Numbered from the stretch's first letter, positions 1 to 12,368 are shown. The stretch is 58,000 bases of DNA from Cryptomeria japonica (GCF_030272615.1 NC_081415.1:421504757-421562756); one strand, 5' to 3'. The notes: generated by a model not told the origin, from the sequence alone. Made by a program: numbers and translations.

Positions 1-242
1 TTGTTTCTCTGCTATGATTGTGGATAATTCCTAGAACATTTTAAGAAGTGTATGGTTTTAGATATATCTTGAGAAAGGATAATGACATTCGTAGAGGATT
101 TAGAAATAATGTTCAATTGTTGAGAAAATATTTATATGTGCAAATTAATAGTTATGAAATGAGTTTCAGGGCTAACACGTGTTGCATTATTTCCACTTAG
201 CCTTACGACTTTCGGGAGTAACTCGGAGCTTAGGGGGGAGGA
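1..242 (+). mobile_element. 3' internal remnant of an LTR retrotransposon
   Basis: The first codons read as a short Cys/His-rich stretch (C-Y-D-C-G-stop-F-L-E-H-F-K-K-C) resembling a gag zinc knuckle, but with an in-frame TAA and CX2CX5HX3C spacing instead of the canonical CX2CX4HX4C. The next 150 bases keep a loose basic reading frame. A purine run then leads directly into a TG dinucleotide, as at the 3' end of an LTR element's internal region. No pol sequence lies between the knuckle-like stretch and the purine tract, which would fit a gag-only or deleted element. The knuckle call is weak; the polypurine/LTR junction is the better evidence. Confidence 0.35.
233..242 (+). promoter_or_regulatory. 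candidate polypurine tract
   Basis: A ten-purine run (GGGGGGAGGA) immediately precedes TGTAGTACCCC, a typical plus-strand primer / 3' LTR junction of plant Ty3 elements. It fixes the orientation as plus. Confidence 0.5.
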
Positions 243-2073
243 TGTAGTACCCCTACCCTAGACAGCTTTGTAAAATCGGTTTGACCTTGGTTGACTTTTT
301 ATATATATATGCTTGTGTGACTCTTGGTTGCAGGAGATTGTAAGTACAGTACCGCCTAGGTGCGAGGTTCATCTTCACTAGATTCACAGGGTTGAGTATA
401 CCTCTTTCATCCTTAGAATTTGGGTTAGGTGGTCGTAAAACCTTCAATTTACCCTAGTCATACTCAAATGAGCATCGCTTGTGTTCCGTCAGTTTTCTTT
501 CATTTGGGTTTGCGGGTTGGGTAATTGGTTGGCTTACTTGGTTTGCGTGCTTGGCATGTGGTAAATAGAGTATTTAATCCTAAGTATTTATTTTGATTTA
601 ATGTGTTCATTTACGCATTAGTAATTGAGGAATTAAAATAAATAGGTTTCTTTTATGTAATTAATCATTAATTAAAAAGATCACCCTATTTATGTTTGTA
701 GTGAGTTTAATTTAATGGTTGATTTTAAATAACAAATTTATTCAGTTTATGCATTTTAAAAAGGAAAGATTTAAATTTATTCGAAATAGAAATAATTTAA
801 TCTCTTTTGCTTTTTTGGAATAGAAAGATTAATTTTAATTATTTAAGAAAATCAATTTTGATTAGAAAAGTGAGTTTTATTCATATTTATTTTATATAGT
901 GTGTAAGATTGATTTTGAGAATTTAATTTAATTAAAAATATTTTACCCTCATTAATATTGTGAAATGCAACTATTAGCTTTGTTAATTAAAATTAAATAA
1001 GGGAGAAAAACATTTCTTTTAATCAACTAAATTTATAATCTCAATGCATAAACAATTCAACTATGAGATGATTCCATAAACTTAATTAATTAATTAATTA
1101 AATTAAGTTACAAGTTGCATGATATTAGAAATATATTTTTATTTAAATTTTAGTGGAAATAAATTGGATTAATTCTATTTATTGTTCCTAGAATTTTAAT
1201 TAAATAAATAAAAGAATAAATTAAAAAAAAAAAAAAAGAATAAAAGAATTAATTAGAATTAAAGTATTGTTTTAATTCTTTATTTAGAAAATTAATTAAT
1301 TTGCATGAGAAAAGAAAATAAAGAATAATGATTTTTAATTATTGCATGTTAGGTTATCTTTTGTTATAAAATTGGAAAATAAAATAAAATTACTTTTATT
1401 CTAAATTTAGGTTTTTGAGAAAAGCTATTGAACCTAGAATTTTAGTTTAAATAGGGAATAGGTCTTTATTTTAGATACATAGGAAACAGGTCAAGGATTT
1501 AGGTGAAGAAATTTATTGGAAGCTTGTGGAAAAGATTAGGGCTCTTCTACATAATTCTTCCAAGAAAGCAATACCAGGTTGGGTGGCTTCTTTGATTGTT
1601 GATTTTTAGAAAATAATTCTATTTCTTCCGTTTCTCTCTCAATGATGTATGTGTAAATTATTGTTAAACCCAAAACCCTCTTCTCGTGAATTCGAGTTCT
1701 GTTTTTAAAAATTCATGCCTGATGTGTATTTCTAGTTTATGGGAAGAATGTAATTTTGGGAAAATTAGGGAAATTATTATAGAAAATTTGTCAAGATTTT
1801 ATGATGCATGGAGAGTTGCAAGATTGGTGAAAAAGGGCATTTATTTGAGAAATTAACTTCTCTCGTTTGTTTTAGTTACGACAGTTTTGTTTATTTATGG
1901 AATCTCTATGAAATGGTTTTTATTACCTTAAGAAAATAAATTTGATTATACATTAAATTTATTTGGGTTAATTAAATAAAATAATAATAATAATAATATA
2001 TGAAAGATTAAATTATGCGAAAATTGAATTATTGGGAAAATATTGTTTTTATTGAAATTAATTTTAATTTAAA

Positions 2074-2845
2074 AATACATAAAAAATAAAATAAAATAAA
2101 ATAAATTAATTTATTAATTTTTGTGGGGAGGCATTGCCTCTACCCACGCGGCACTACCCATGGTAGTGACTGCTGCCATAGGATAGCAACGCTACCCAAA
2201 GGTAGCGGCTGCTACCTTAGGGCAGCAACACTACCCATAGGTAGCGTGTGCTACCATAGGGTAGCGTTGACTGCCATATGGCAGCAACGCTGCCTTAGGG
2301 TAGTTATTTTAGAGTTTAAATGTATTTTATAATTTTATAATTTTATTTATAATTTTATTTGTTATTTAGTTTTTTTTTTATATATATAAAAAATAAAATA
2401 AATTATAAATAATTATAATGTGTTAATATATATATATGTATATTTAAATATATATATATATATACTAAAAAATAAAATAAAATAAAATAAATTAATTTAT
2501 TGATTTTTGTGGGGAGGCATTGCCTCTACCCACGCGGCACTACCCATGGTAGTGACTGCTGCCATAGGGCAGCAGCGCTACCCAAAGGTAGCGGCTGCTA
2601 CCTTAGGGCAGCAACAGTACCCATAGGTAGCGTGTGCTACCATAGGGCAGCAGCGCTACTCAAGGGTAGCATTGACTGCCATATGGCGGCAACCCTGCCT
2701 TAGGGTAGTTATTTTAGAGTTTAAATGTATTTTTTAATTTTATAATTTTATTTATTATTTTATTTGTTGTTTAGTTTTTTTTTTATATATATAAAAAATA
2801 AAATAAATAATAAATAAATAAATAATTATAATGTGTTAATATATA
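2074..2845. repeat. tandem duplication of a 386-bp unit with a GC-rich core
   Basis: Two copies sit exactly 386 bp apart: the word GTGGGGAGGCATTGCC starts at 2123 and at 2509. Each unit has a run of AAATAA words, a GC-rich core of about 190-200 bp (2123-2310 and 2509-2710), and an AT-rich tail with TATATA. The core is itself made of imperfect 18-21-base units of the form GGTAGC..GCTACC.TAGGG with strong internal dyad symmetry. The open frames through the cores reflect this composition and are not called as genes. Confidence 0.85.
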
Positions 2846-2948
2846 TATGTATATTTAAATATATATATATATATTTAAATATACACACACATATATATAT
2901 ATATGTATATTTATATATTTAAATATACATACATATATATATGTATAT

Positions 2949-2982
<34 letters not shown>

Positions 2983-2993
2983 ATACATACATA

Positions 2994-3027
<34 letters not shown>

Positions 3028-3044
3028 CATACATATATATATAT

Positions 3045-3113
<69 letters not shown>
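2846..3113. repeat. AT/ATAC microsatellite
   Basis: Alternating TA with interspersed TATACATACA and TATGTA words; the last 60 bases or so are pure AT. It directly follows the second 386-bp unit and may have grown from that unit's TATATA tail. Confidence 0.95.
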
Positions 3114-3116
<3 letters not shown>

Positions 3117-4472
3117 GTTTAATTTTTATTTGTCAATTTAAAGATTTTTGTTATATGAATAAAGAATTTATAATTTTGTAATTTGAGGAAAAAAGAAAAA
3201 AAGCTTATAATTTTAAATTCGATATTCTTATTGGAAATATATTAGGAGTTTAATTCATATGTGAATTTATTTAACTTTATTGGACAAATGACAAGATGGA
3301 TTTATTAATATAGTTGTATTTCCTTGTCTTCTGGAAAAATCTATTTAATTATGTTCTTGATTGTTTAAAGAAAGGATTGCCTGTAATAGGATCTTGTGTA
3401 GATGGTGTTATCAGTCAAGTTTAATTTTATTGCAATTCTGGTTGAGTTGTCATTGTGTCCTATGTTGATATATTTGTTTGGACCCTGTCGTTGGATGATT
3501 TGGGATACCTGTTTATGTCTTCTGTTTCTAGTTTGGTTTTTGCCTTGTGATGGTGTTTTGACTGGTCTTGTTCTGTATGTGAATGTCAAGTGTTGACTTG
3601 TGGTTGACCATAGCGGGTCAGGTCTCTAGTTAGAGTATTTTCGGGCAGTGGACCTTGTATCAGTTTAAATGTGTTCAATTGGATCCGTTTCTATGTAGGG
3701 ATCATTGATGTAATTATTGACCGATGTGGTCGGTTGTTTGTTGGTATGATTCGCCTCGGTGGCAGGAATGTAAATGATGTGGAACTTATGTACCCTTAAC
3801 TAATTTAAATGAACAGAGGGGTCTTGCAGTTGAGCAGACCTGAAGATGTAGCCCTCTAGGGGTGAACTCCGAGATCACTTTGGTGTTATGTGTTGCTTTT
3901 GTACTTATGTTTTCTTTTTTAGTTTTAGCATGCATGAATGGCATTATGTTAGAATGTATGAAGTGGATTAGATGAAATTAATTGTAAATGCATGTCTTTT
4001 AAATGTAGTAAATTGGATCATTAAAGAATGTAGTTTGGAATAATGGAATATATTTAGGAAATTAAGTATGCATGGAAAGATCTCGTTAGTTATGGTGAAA
4101 ATTCAAGTGTGTTATTAATTAGATGCGTGACTTAAATTTTAATAAGGAAAATATGAACGAAAGGTATGATTAAATTGTAATTCTAATGGATGAACTTCAT
4201 TTGGGTTATTTACATTTTCAATCTTAATAGTAGCTATATTTTAACCTTAATGGATGTATTCATATGTTACCTATGATTTAGTCTTAATGAAAGAAATTAT
4301 TCTTTGTATAAGTATTATCTTGTCTTGAGTTAAGTTAAATTTGGAATAAAGTAACCACGTTGGGAAACTCTTTAGGTGTTAGTTGATGTCTTCCGCTATA
4401 TAATTTTTTCTTTGATATCTCGTTGTATCATTAGGTTGTGTTTAACTTTTAAAAAAAATAAAAATTGTTGCA

Positions 4473-4679
4473 CCCCATTCTTGTGTTTTAGCTTAATCCC
4501 TTCAGGGTTTCCTAGCAAGGCATTACAAATATAATTTGGTAAAACAATTAATATTAACAAGAGATAATAAATTTATAATATAATTCAGGCAATTAAAAAT
4601 TATAGAAACCGTACTGCACCACTCTCTGAATTACAATCTTGTGAACATTTGCAAAAAGAATTTCAGATAGAGGAGATCA
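4473..4679. other. AT-rich spacer
   Basis: No coding, repeat or RNA signal seen between the putative LTR end and the telomere-like block. The word TTGCACCCC near 4470 resembles an LTR start, so a second partial LTR boundary here cannot be excluded. Confidence 0.4.
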
Positions 4680-6850
4680 ATTAGGGTTGGGTTCAATTTG
4701 GTTTTGTGTAAGGGCCATGATTGAATGTTGTAGGGTTATGATTTAATTTGGTTGAATGTTTAATTAGGATTATGCTTAGGGTTGAATTTGGTATAATGTT
4801 AATAAATTAGGATTAACAATTTGTTTAAGGGTTATAATTATATTTGGCTTGAGTTTGGGTTAGGATTTATTGTCATTTAAGGTTAAGGCTTAGTGTTTAA
4901 TTTTGTTTAATTTTGACTTACGTTTAGGTTTAGGGTTCAATTTGGTTTATTGTAAGGGTTATGGTTCAATTTGGTTTAGTGTTAGGGTTATGGATCAATT
5001 TGGTTTAGTGTTCGGGTTTAATGTTAGGGTTTAACCCTAACATTCAACCAAATTAAACCCTTAGATAAATTATTAATCCTAACACTAGCACTAAACCAAA
5101 TTCAACCCTAACCATAGTTCACTAAGTCAAATTGAACCCTAATCTTAAACCAAATTAAACCCTAATGCTAAACGTAATTGAATAGTATACCAAATTGAAT
5201 CCCAAGCCTAATCCAATTTAAGCATAAACATTGAACCAAATTGAAAAATAATTAAATCCTAACACTAGCACTAAACCAAATTGAACACTAACCATGTAGT
5301 TCATTAAGTCAAATTGAACCCTAAGCTTAAACCAAATAAAACCCTAATGCTAAAACTAATTGAATGGTAAACTAAATTGAATCACAAGCCTAAACCAAAT
5401 TAAGCATAAACATTGAACCAATTTAAAACATAATTAACTCTAATTGAACCATAATATTAATTCAAACCCTAATTATATTGTAACCTTAACTGTAACCCTA
5501 CCTCTAAGACTATTTGAAGCATAATCTTGATCCTAATTGTAACTAAATTGTATCCCTATTTAAATCTTAATCCAATTTTACCTAACCTTTATTAAACTCT
5601 AACTCAAATTTAACCCTAACAATAAATCTAATTAAAAATTTAATCCTAACACTAATCCTAATTGTACCATAAACCTCTTTTAACTATTAATTGTGTTTTT
5701 GAATGTAAATTAAATCTTACCATTAATCCAACATTAAACCTACCCCTTTCAATAACCCTTATCAAAATACATCATTAACCCAAACCCTAATTAAATACAA
5801 ACTATATTTAAACTCTATTCCTAATCCAAAATGAAACCTAACACTAACCTTGGTAAAATTAGTAATATACTTCAATAATGGCTACATTTCAATTCAAGTT
5901 TTCTTTTAATAAGAGTTAAGTTTAATTTTCTAAATATATTAAATTATTTTTATTAGTTAAATAGTAAACTAAATTGAACCCTAATCCTAACTAAACTAAA
6001 TCAAACCCTAAACCTAACTCTAAAGAAATCAAACCCTGCAACTAAACCAAATGAAAGAGTAATATTAACACCATATTGAACCCTAACTTGAAACAAAATT
6101 AAACACTAAACTACAAACGGAATCAAAATTCTTAAGCTCATTAAACTCTATACTTAATTGAATCCTAACCCTGAACCAAATTATACCATAACTTTAAAAC
6201 AAAATTGAAGCCAAAACCTAAACCTAATTAATCAATAAACCAAATCAAACCCTATCACTAAACCAAATGAAAGAGTAACATTAACACCATATTGAACCCT
6301 ATCTTTTACAAAATTAAACACTAAACTAAATTGAACCCTAACCCTAACTAAACCAAATCAAACCCTAACCCTAAACCTAACACATAACAAATCAAACCTT
6401 ATCACTAAACCAAATGAAAGAGTAACATTACCACCATATTGAACCCTAACTTGAAACAAAATTAAACATTATACTACAAATCAAATCCAAACTCTTAAGA
6501 TAATTAAACTCTACACTTAATTGAACCCTAACCCTAAACCAAATTATACCATAACCCTACATTAAATCATTTACTAACTCTTAAACAATAAATCTAATAA
6601 AAATTAACCTAAACAAAATTAAGCAAGATTAATTGGTGATGGGTGCCTAAAAAATTAACTTGAAATAAAATTAAACTGACCAAAGCAAACCCTAACCCTA
6701 AATTAAATCATACACTAATTATTACAATTTAACCCTAATCAAATTGTAACTCTAAACCAAATAAAACCCTAACCCTAATAGTAAACCAAAATGAACCCTA
6801 ATCCTTATTGAATTAGGCCTACTATTTTATTCCCAATCCTAACTATTTAA
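4680..6850. repeat. degenerate telomere-like satellite, head-to-head
   Basis: About 2.2 kb is dominated by TTAGGG words up to about 5030 and by CCCTAA words afterwards, with fillers such as ACCAAATTGA. The polarity switch is a perfect 25-base palindrome at 5020-5044 (12-base arms around a T). Local periods of 28-29 bases occur before the switch. After it there is a 180-bp duplication (words at 5084 and 5264) and three copies of a longer unit marked by ATGAAAG at 6051, 6267 and 6414. It resembles interstitial telomeric or telomere-derived satellite but contains few exact TTTAGGG tandems. Confidence 0.75.
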
Positions 6851-6973
6851 TAATTGAACCAAATGGAATTCTAAATCTAACACTATACCAATCCAATATA
6901 TAACTATACAATAATATATAATTTGAAATTAATTTATTTAATGTCTTCCAATTAGCACTGCAACTACTACTAT

Positions 6974-7125
6974 CTTATATATATTTAATAATATATATAG
7001 AATAAGCTGAGAGATATCCTTCTCGAGGCGCCTATTGCACTTTAATGTTGATAAATTAATAAAAATATAGGTGCCTCTAGAAGGATATCTCTCGGCTTAT
7101 TCTATATATATTAAATATATATAAG
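6974..7125. repeat. long imperfect inverted repeat (foldback)
   Basis: The left arm 6974-7035 and right arm 7067-7125 are near-complementary over about 60 bases, separated by a 31-base AT-rich loop. The outer part is TATATATATTTAAT-like; the inner part carries a mixed-composition core (GAGATATCCTTCT region) with few mismatches. It could be a foldback/MITE-type element or a hairpin-RNA source; there is no coding potential. Confidence 0.8.
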
Positions 7126-7434
7126 CTAGTACATATAATTTTAACCTACAATGCATATATTTCTAAATTTCAATTCTAATTCAAATGATAATTGACTATT
7201 GCTATTCAAATGATAATTGAAATGGCACTTGTTTATCCTACTCAATTGTATTAGCACAAAAAATAGTTAAAGTTCATATATGTGTAAAAATTTAAAAAGA
7301 CATATATTCAATCTCATTTTGAAGAACCAAAGAATGAAAAAAAAAAATCTAAAGTTTTTCTTTATATCTTTCAATGCAGTAAACCTATAATTTTGTTTGA
7401 GAAGAAATTAGAATTGTAGAATCTACAAATGTTT

Positions 7435-8047
7435 TTGATTACGTGAAAAAAAGGTTTTGAAGGGACCCAAAACCCTTTACAAATCAAACAAGGGATAGAA
7501 CTTGACCGCTCAACAAAGAGGAGAGAGCCATAATTAAAAAAAAGAAAAACAGAGTGCCCCGAAAGACAACAGGGAACCCAACTAAAGACAGAGCCAAAAA
7601 AACCAGCCCAAACAACCAACTACAAAGGCCCTCAAGATTTATAACTGGCCTTGTGGAAATGAAGAGTCATATCAAAAGAAGGCTTGGACATCTTTGAATG
7701 CTTCCCCTTTATAGTAATCCATCCTTCTTCAACTTTAGCTTCCGCATCAGTCCAATCTGAAGAGCGCAACACCGATCTATCCAGATTGGAAGAAAGAACA
7801 GCAGTAAAGGGAGCAACAACCGTCGTGGACACAAGACCACGTCCAACAGATGGGGCAAAAGTTGTGTCAACACATAGTGAAGCAATCGGTGGGGTAAGAG
7901 ACAACAAACCATTTTCAGCAAAAGAGACATCAACATCATGTATCACAACATCTTTAATCACAGAAACATCCTTTGAGGCAACTGAAGAATCCTTTTCCGC
8001 CATTAAAAAATTCGAACCAGCCATAGTAGAAACTGCAGCATATATAT
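7435..8047 (-). mobile_element. ORF1-only LINE derivative (copy H1)
   Basis: The minus strand encodes the C-terminal part of an L1-type ORF1 (about 8024-7632): acidic/Ser-rich, ending with a motif EEGWITIKGK and a basic tail. About 160 bases further on lies the GGTTTTG hairpin typical of LINE 3' regions in this window (7453-7474). In a normal LINE about 4 kb of ORF2 should separate these two; none is present. The copy is 5'-truncated within ORF1. The overlapping plus-strand open frame is antisense to it. Confidence 0.6.
7632..8024 (-). pseudogene. LINE ORF1 C-terminal fragment
   Basis: A 130-codon open frame, the best preserved coding piece of H1. LINE ORF1 proteins bind RNA; the DUF4283-like and CCHC parts would lie upstream and are missing. 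What remains is the low-complexity Ser/Val/Asp-rich linker and the C-terminal GWITIKGKHSK segment. The initial ATG at 8024 is probably internal to the original ORF. Identification depends on position relative to the 3' hairpin and on resemblance of the tail to plant LINE ORF1 ends recalled from memory. Confidence 0.5.
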
Positions 8048-9288
8048 AAGTATATAAAAATAAAAATGCAATTATATAGTATAAAAAATTATTAAATTAT
8101 TAAATATAATTTAAAATAGAAAATCAGACCTAATCATCAAATTTCAAGCATTTAACATTCTCTTATGTATCTTAGAAATGTAAAATATTTATCTTCTTTA
8201 ATTTTGTTAATATATAATTAAAAAAAAAAATACATACTATATTGACTTAAATTTATATAAATAATTTTAAAAAATTGTAAGTTTTATATGTTAACTTTAT
8301 ATTCCACAAAAGCTTTCATCAGATTTATGGCCTAATATTCTCTAGCACAATATTTCCTCTTCTAAAATCTGGAAATTGAAGATTGATCTTCAAATGCCAT
8401 AAAATCATATTTCTTAATTTAAATTTTGTCAAGTATTTATATAGAATAAATAACCTTTAAGTAAATAAAGATAGAACAAATCTTATAATGAAAACCTTAT
8501 AATTTTAACCAACCCTTAACACTATCTTTAAGCTAACTACAACTCTTTTTAATATTTATTTTTAAACTAAATTTATTAGGAAGATAATTATCTACATTAT
8601 TATTTATTAAAAATAAAATAGTATGACAATTCAAATATTATATTGTAATATTATTTTTCGATATACTCATTTATCCCATATTAAAATATTAAAACTTACA
8701 ATATCTTTCTCTTGTGAAAGTATCATAAATAACCTTGATAAATATTTTTTTCCTTTATAAATATTAAATTCACAATAAAATATTAAAAAATGAATATTAA
8801 GTTTATTTCAATCTTTAAAATGATTTGATTCTCTTTCAATATAATAAATTATATTTTTTTAAAGATATGTCACATAATTTTATTTTAAGGAAAATTGAAA
8901 AACAAAAAATTGTAAATTTATTTTTCCTTTGCAAAATCTAATTACAAAAATTATAGGTAAAATAAATAAAAAACTAAAAAACAAAACTAAAACTAATTTT
9001 CTTTGAAAAAATCTAATTACAAAATTGTAGATAAAATAAAAACACTAAAAATTAGTATAACATATTTCCCTATAAAAAGAAAATTACTCTATTGATTTGT
9101 CCAAACATTGTTATTATTCAATAATTGCTAGTAAATATAGTATGGCAATTTATTTTAAAAACCATTACTTCATTGCGTTCAATTCCACCTAGTAAAATAC
9201 TACCATAGTAGAAATTGAACAGTTGGAGTTTTGACTTACCTTGTTCGAAATGGCAGCTTGCCACATCAAACGATTTTATAATTGCAAC
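8048..9288. other. AT-rich intergenic DNA
   Basis: Very AT-rich with many short A and T runs. I see no coding frame, terminal repeats or RNA gene. Confidence 0.6.
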
Positions 9289-9408
9289 TATAAAATCAGT
9301 TAATGTCTTGCATTAACTATCTACCACATTAATGTCAGGGCTGTAAATTATAAAATCAGTTAATGTCTTGCTTTAACTATTTGCCACATTAATGTCAGGG
9401 CCGTAAAA
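9289..9408. repeat. 60-bp tandem duplication
   Basis: Two adjacent copies with a period of exactly 60: TAAAATCAGT begins at 9291 and at 9351. Each copy contains TTAATGTC twice, and the copies differ at only a few bases. Confidence 0.9.
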
Positions 9409-9825
9409 GTCAGCTGGTCGTCAGTTCTCACTTACGTTTCCTCTTCCTACATTTGATTATTGCACAGAAAACACACAGTTCTTTGAAAACCCAGTGTTGA
9501 AAAAATTCTCAAAACAATTTAAAAAAACTAGTAATCCTCCATCATGTTGACGGAAAATTCATCGAAAAAATTTGCAGCGTAAGACGTGAGACAATTTTGG
9601 TGGAAGTTCCAAATAAATATCGGTTAACTATCGGCTAATTATGTGGTTGTTCATCTATTTTTCATAATTGAGGTATGTATTACATTCATCAAATCATCAT
9701 TTTATCGTTGTATTCTATTCCAACGTAGGGTTTAGCCCTTATTGTCCTTCATTGATTTTTTCTACAAGGCCCTCTTTTTTAATCCTATCACACATGTACC
9801 TTTATTCATTGATACTTATCTAGAC
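9409..9825. other. spacer without recognised gene
   Basis: Slightly less AT-rich than the preceding kilobase. One ATG at 9544 opens 12 codons that end near a GTAAG word; this is too little to call an exon. Confidence 0.4.
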
Positions 9826-10100
9826 ATTGTTATGATACTCAACTATTATAGTTATTGATATCATATATGTTGTTTGAAGGTGTTTAATTATGTTGTGATG
9901 TTATTTTTACTTTGGTTGGTATTTCATTAAATAAGTTGGGAAAGGCCCCAAAACCTTACATAGAAATAGAGTTTAATCAATAGACTATAAAGAACAAAAC
10001 AAACAACATCAAAATGTTTTGGCAAGAACTACTATACCATAACTAACAACAAAATAGATCCCTCTAAAACAAAACAACAAGCAAACACTAAAAACAACAC
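9826..10100 (-). repeat. LINE 3' UTR repeat, copy 1
   Basis: About 275 bp shared, with few mismatches and small gaps, with 19372-19655 in the same orientation. It contains the GGTTTTGGGGCC hairpin (9935-9955) and about 110 bases beyond it, so the hairpin is near but not at the element's end. Confidence 0.8.
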
Positions 10101-10216
10101 CTAGACATTGTTCTTGATAAAAAAAGTAGCAAAACAAGGGTGTTGACCATGTACAAAGACAGGCCAAAAAGGCCACAAACAACTAGTCAAGAATAGGTCA
10201 TTGACAATAAAGGCCT

Positions 10217-11373
10217 TGTAATGGTGAAAAAAAAGGGTTTCCATCACAAGAAGGATGAAAACCACTAATTTTTACTTAAGGACCAATACATTAGGGAAAG
10301 ATAGGAATTAAATAGATCTAAATCTAATAGATCCAGATGTTGATAAGATTTCAGGCGTCTTGGATGAGCCTCTTCTTTCACTTGAGTTGAATTGATTTGT
10401 TAAAGATGTTGAAATTAGGGTAAACACTGAAATTGAAATAATTATGCATGAACGGTGAGCTACGGTTGTCGGATCAAGCCACAAACTTGGAATTGAGGAT
10501 TATAAGAGTATCTGGACCTATTCCCAGAAGGGGCTCCTGATTTATCAAGACCGTAGCGATGGTTGCTCTGGTCCTCTGCCCTTTTCGCACTCCAATGGGG
10601 GATTGATTCATCAATGTAAATAAAGTTGATTCTAAAGATCGCAACTTTGTACCTATCCCTATGCACACTACACAAGAGAAATAGGTTGGGAATAGGGTTT
10701 GCTTAAGTCAAACCTTGGTTTAGGAATTAACCTTGAATGAAATATTGCAAATACTGAAATAAACAATGGAAAGATATACCTCGGATCTGCAATGACTGAT
10801 AATGATGCTTTGCTTCTTGAATGTAATCACATATATTGTATGAAATGACATGGACATAAGAAAACCCTAATCACACACATGCTTGCATATGAATGATGTA
10901 ATTTGATCCACAATGATGGAATGGAGGAAATGTAGCCTTGAAGATCTCTAGAAATGCTTGATTTCTTGAATGAAATTGCTAGATTGCTTTCTTGGATAAA
11001 ATTAGGTTAATCAAAATGTCTTTATATATGAGATCCTAGGTCAATTTATGGATTAGGCCAACCTCCAACGGTCATATAGAGCCACCAATTTCATTTTTCG
11101 ATGATTTGATAGGTCCTATCCTCCACTTAAAAATTGGGTCCCATTTAGGGGGACTAGGGTGCTAGCGCTCTGGTCCTCCTCAATCAGGGACCTCAAATTA
11201 GCCCCAACGAGAAGGAAATAACTCCAAAGGATCAATTGGCTGGTGTATATGGAATAAAAGCTAGAGTTGAGGCACTGAACAAACCCGGATAGGAGATGAG
11301 GGGGAGACATTCTAAACTAGGGGCACAAACATGGGGTATAAACTGGCCCAATGACAATTTATGACGCTACATT
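10217..11373 (-). repeat. 3' LTR of the non-autonomous element
   Basis: Matches 12997-14186 along its whole length. On the minus strand it starts TGTAGCGTCAT at 11373. Small open frames inside it are LTR sequence. Confidence 0.85.
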
Positions 11374-11389
11374 TAGCCCCCACTTTAAC
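11374..11389 (-). promoter_or_regulatory. polypurine tract
   Basis: Read on the minus strand, AAAGTGGGGGCTAAA immediately precedes the TG of the 3' LTR. This gives the orientation of the element. Confidence 0.6.
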
Positions 11390-12368
11390 GGGAGTATGAG
11401 CCTACACAAATACTCGCAGTAAAGTAGACGAAAGAGATGAAAGAGATGAAAGAGAGGAGCAATGAGGGGCACAATCACAAGGAGTATAAGATATCACTAA
11501 TTTTGAGGAACTAAGTCCCCAATCTTAGGATCTTAACTCACTCAAACGCATGCAAGGGCACACAAAACAAAACAAAGAGGCAAACAAGGACAAAAGACAA
11601 AAGACACACAAAAGCTAAAAACCAAAACAAGACCTCAAGTCAACTAGTTGAAGAGACCTCGATATCAAAATGCCTCAACCACTAATAACATTCTTGAAAA
11701 ATGCCATCTCAAGAACACAAGTGATCACAAAAAAGAGCTGGAGCACGCATCATCCATGAACTACAAATAGCAAGAAAGAAAAAGAGAGCATAGATACACG
11801 CTAGATGTGTTTTTCTATGTAATCCATGAGAAGAATGATAAGAAAGGCCATGTATACACACTCTAGATATGTTTTTATAGGTGATCTATGTTGGGGAGGA
11901 GAGTAGGAATAGTCTAGCTATGTTTTTCTAGTTCCACGCATCCTCGTGGGTGTGTGGAAGTAATGTCTAGTTTCAAGTATATAGCATCCCGTATAAGAGT
12001 TTGTTTCCTTTGGTTTTGAGCATGCATCAACCTGTTTAAGACATATAATGCAAATAAAAATGCCAAGGGGAAAATGTCTGGCTTCAGGAACATCTCATAT
12101 AAGAGTTGGTTTTCTCTGGTGTTGAGAATGTGTAACCTTGTTTAAGACAGATATATGCCTGGTTTCGAGGACATCCCGTGTAAGAGTTTGTTTTCTCTGG
12201 TTTTAGGAATGTGCACCCTATCTAATACATTTATCAAATGTTGTGTTTGGTTTGGGCATGAAGCATCTTGTATAAGAGTTTGTTTTTTCTGAATCTGAGT
12301 CTGAACACCTTGTTTAAGACATGCAAAGATGTACAATATGGTACAAAGAGGGCGATATGTATGGCCCC

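Larger units (their letters stand above)
243..4472 (+). mobile_element. probable long 3' LTR (right boundary uncertain)
   Basis: The stretch starts with TG directly after the polypurine tract and contains no coding sequence. It is mostly AT-rich, with a GT-rich part around 3340-3880 holding the phrase GGGGTGAACTCCGAGATCA, which I associate with Tekay-type Ty3 LTRs from memory. A possible terminal CA lies at 4471-4472. A 4.2-kb LTR is long but not unheard of in plants. The second LTR lies outside the window, so the right end and the LTR status are inference. Outside the repeats listed separately I see nothing in 243-2070 or 3115-4470. Confidence 0.3.

Noticed and set aside
2123-2703. Two similar open frames of 67-69 codons (Cys/His/Arg-rich)
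   Set aside because: They follow the GC-rich palindromic repeat units and end where these end; composition explains the frame.
2903-3181. 92-codon Ile/Tyr-rich frame
   Set aside because: Pure translation of an AT/ATAC microsatellite.
4680-6850. True telomere or subtelomere end
   Set aside because: Repeats are degenerate, change polarity internally and are flanked by ordinary repeat DNA on both sides.
7684-8049. 121-codon plus-strand open frame
   Set aside because: Antisense to the LINE ORF1 fragment, whose motifs and 3' UTR lie on the minus strand.
9544-9590. Possible short first exon with a GTAAG donor
   Set aside because: Only 12 codons, no second exon, no promoter signal I could defend.
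11965-12330. CRISPR-like array of spaced repeats
   Set aside because: Units are diverged, unevenly spaced and lie inside an LTR element in plant-type DNA.
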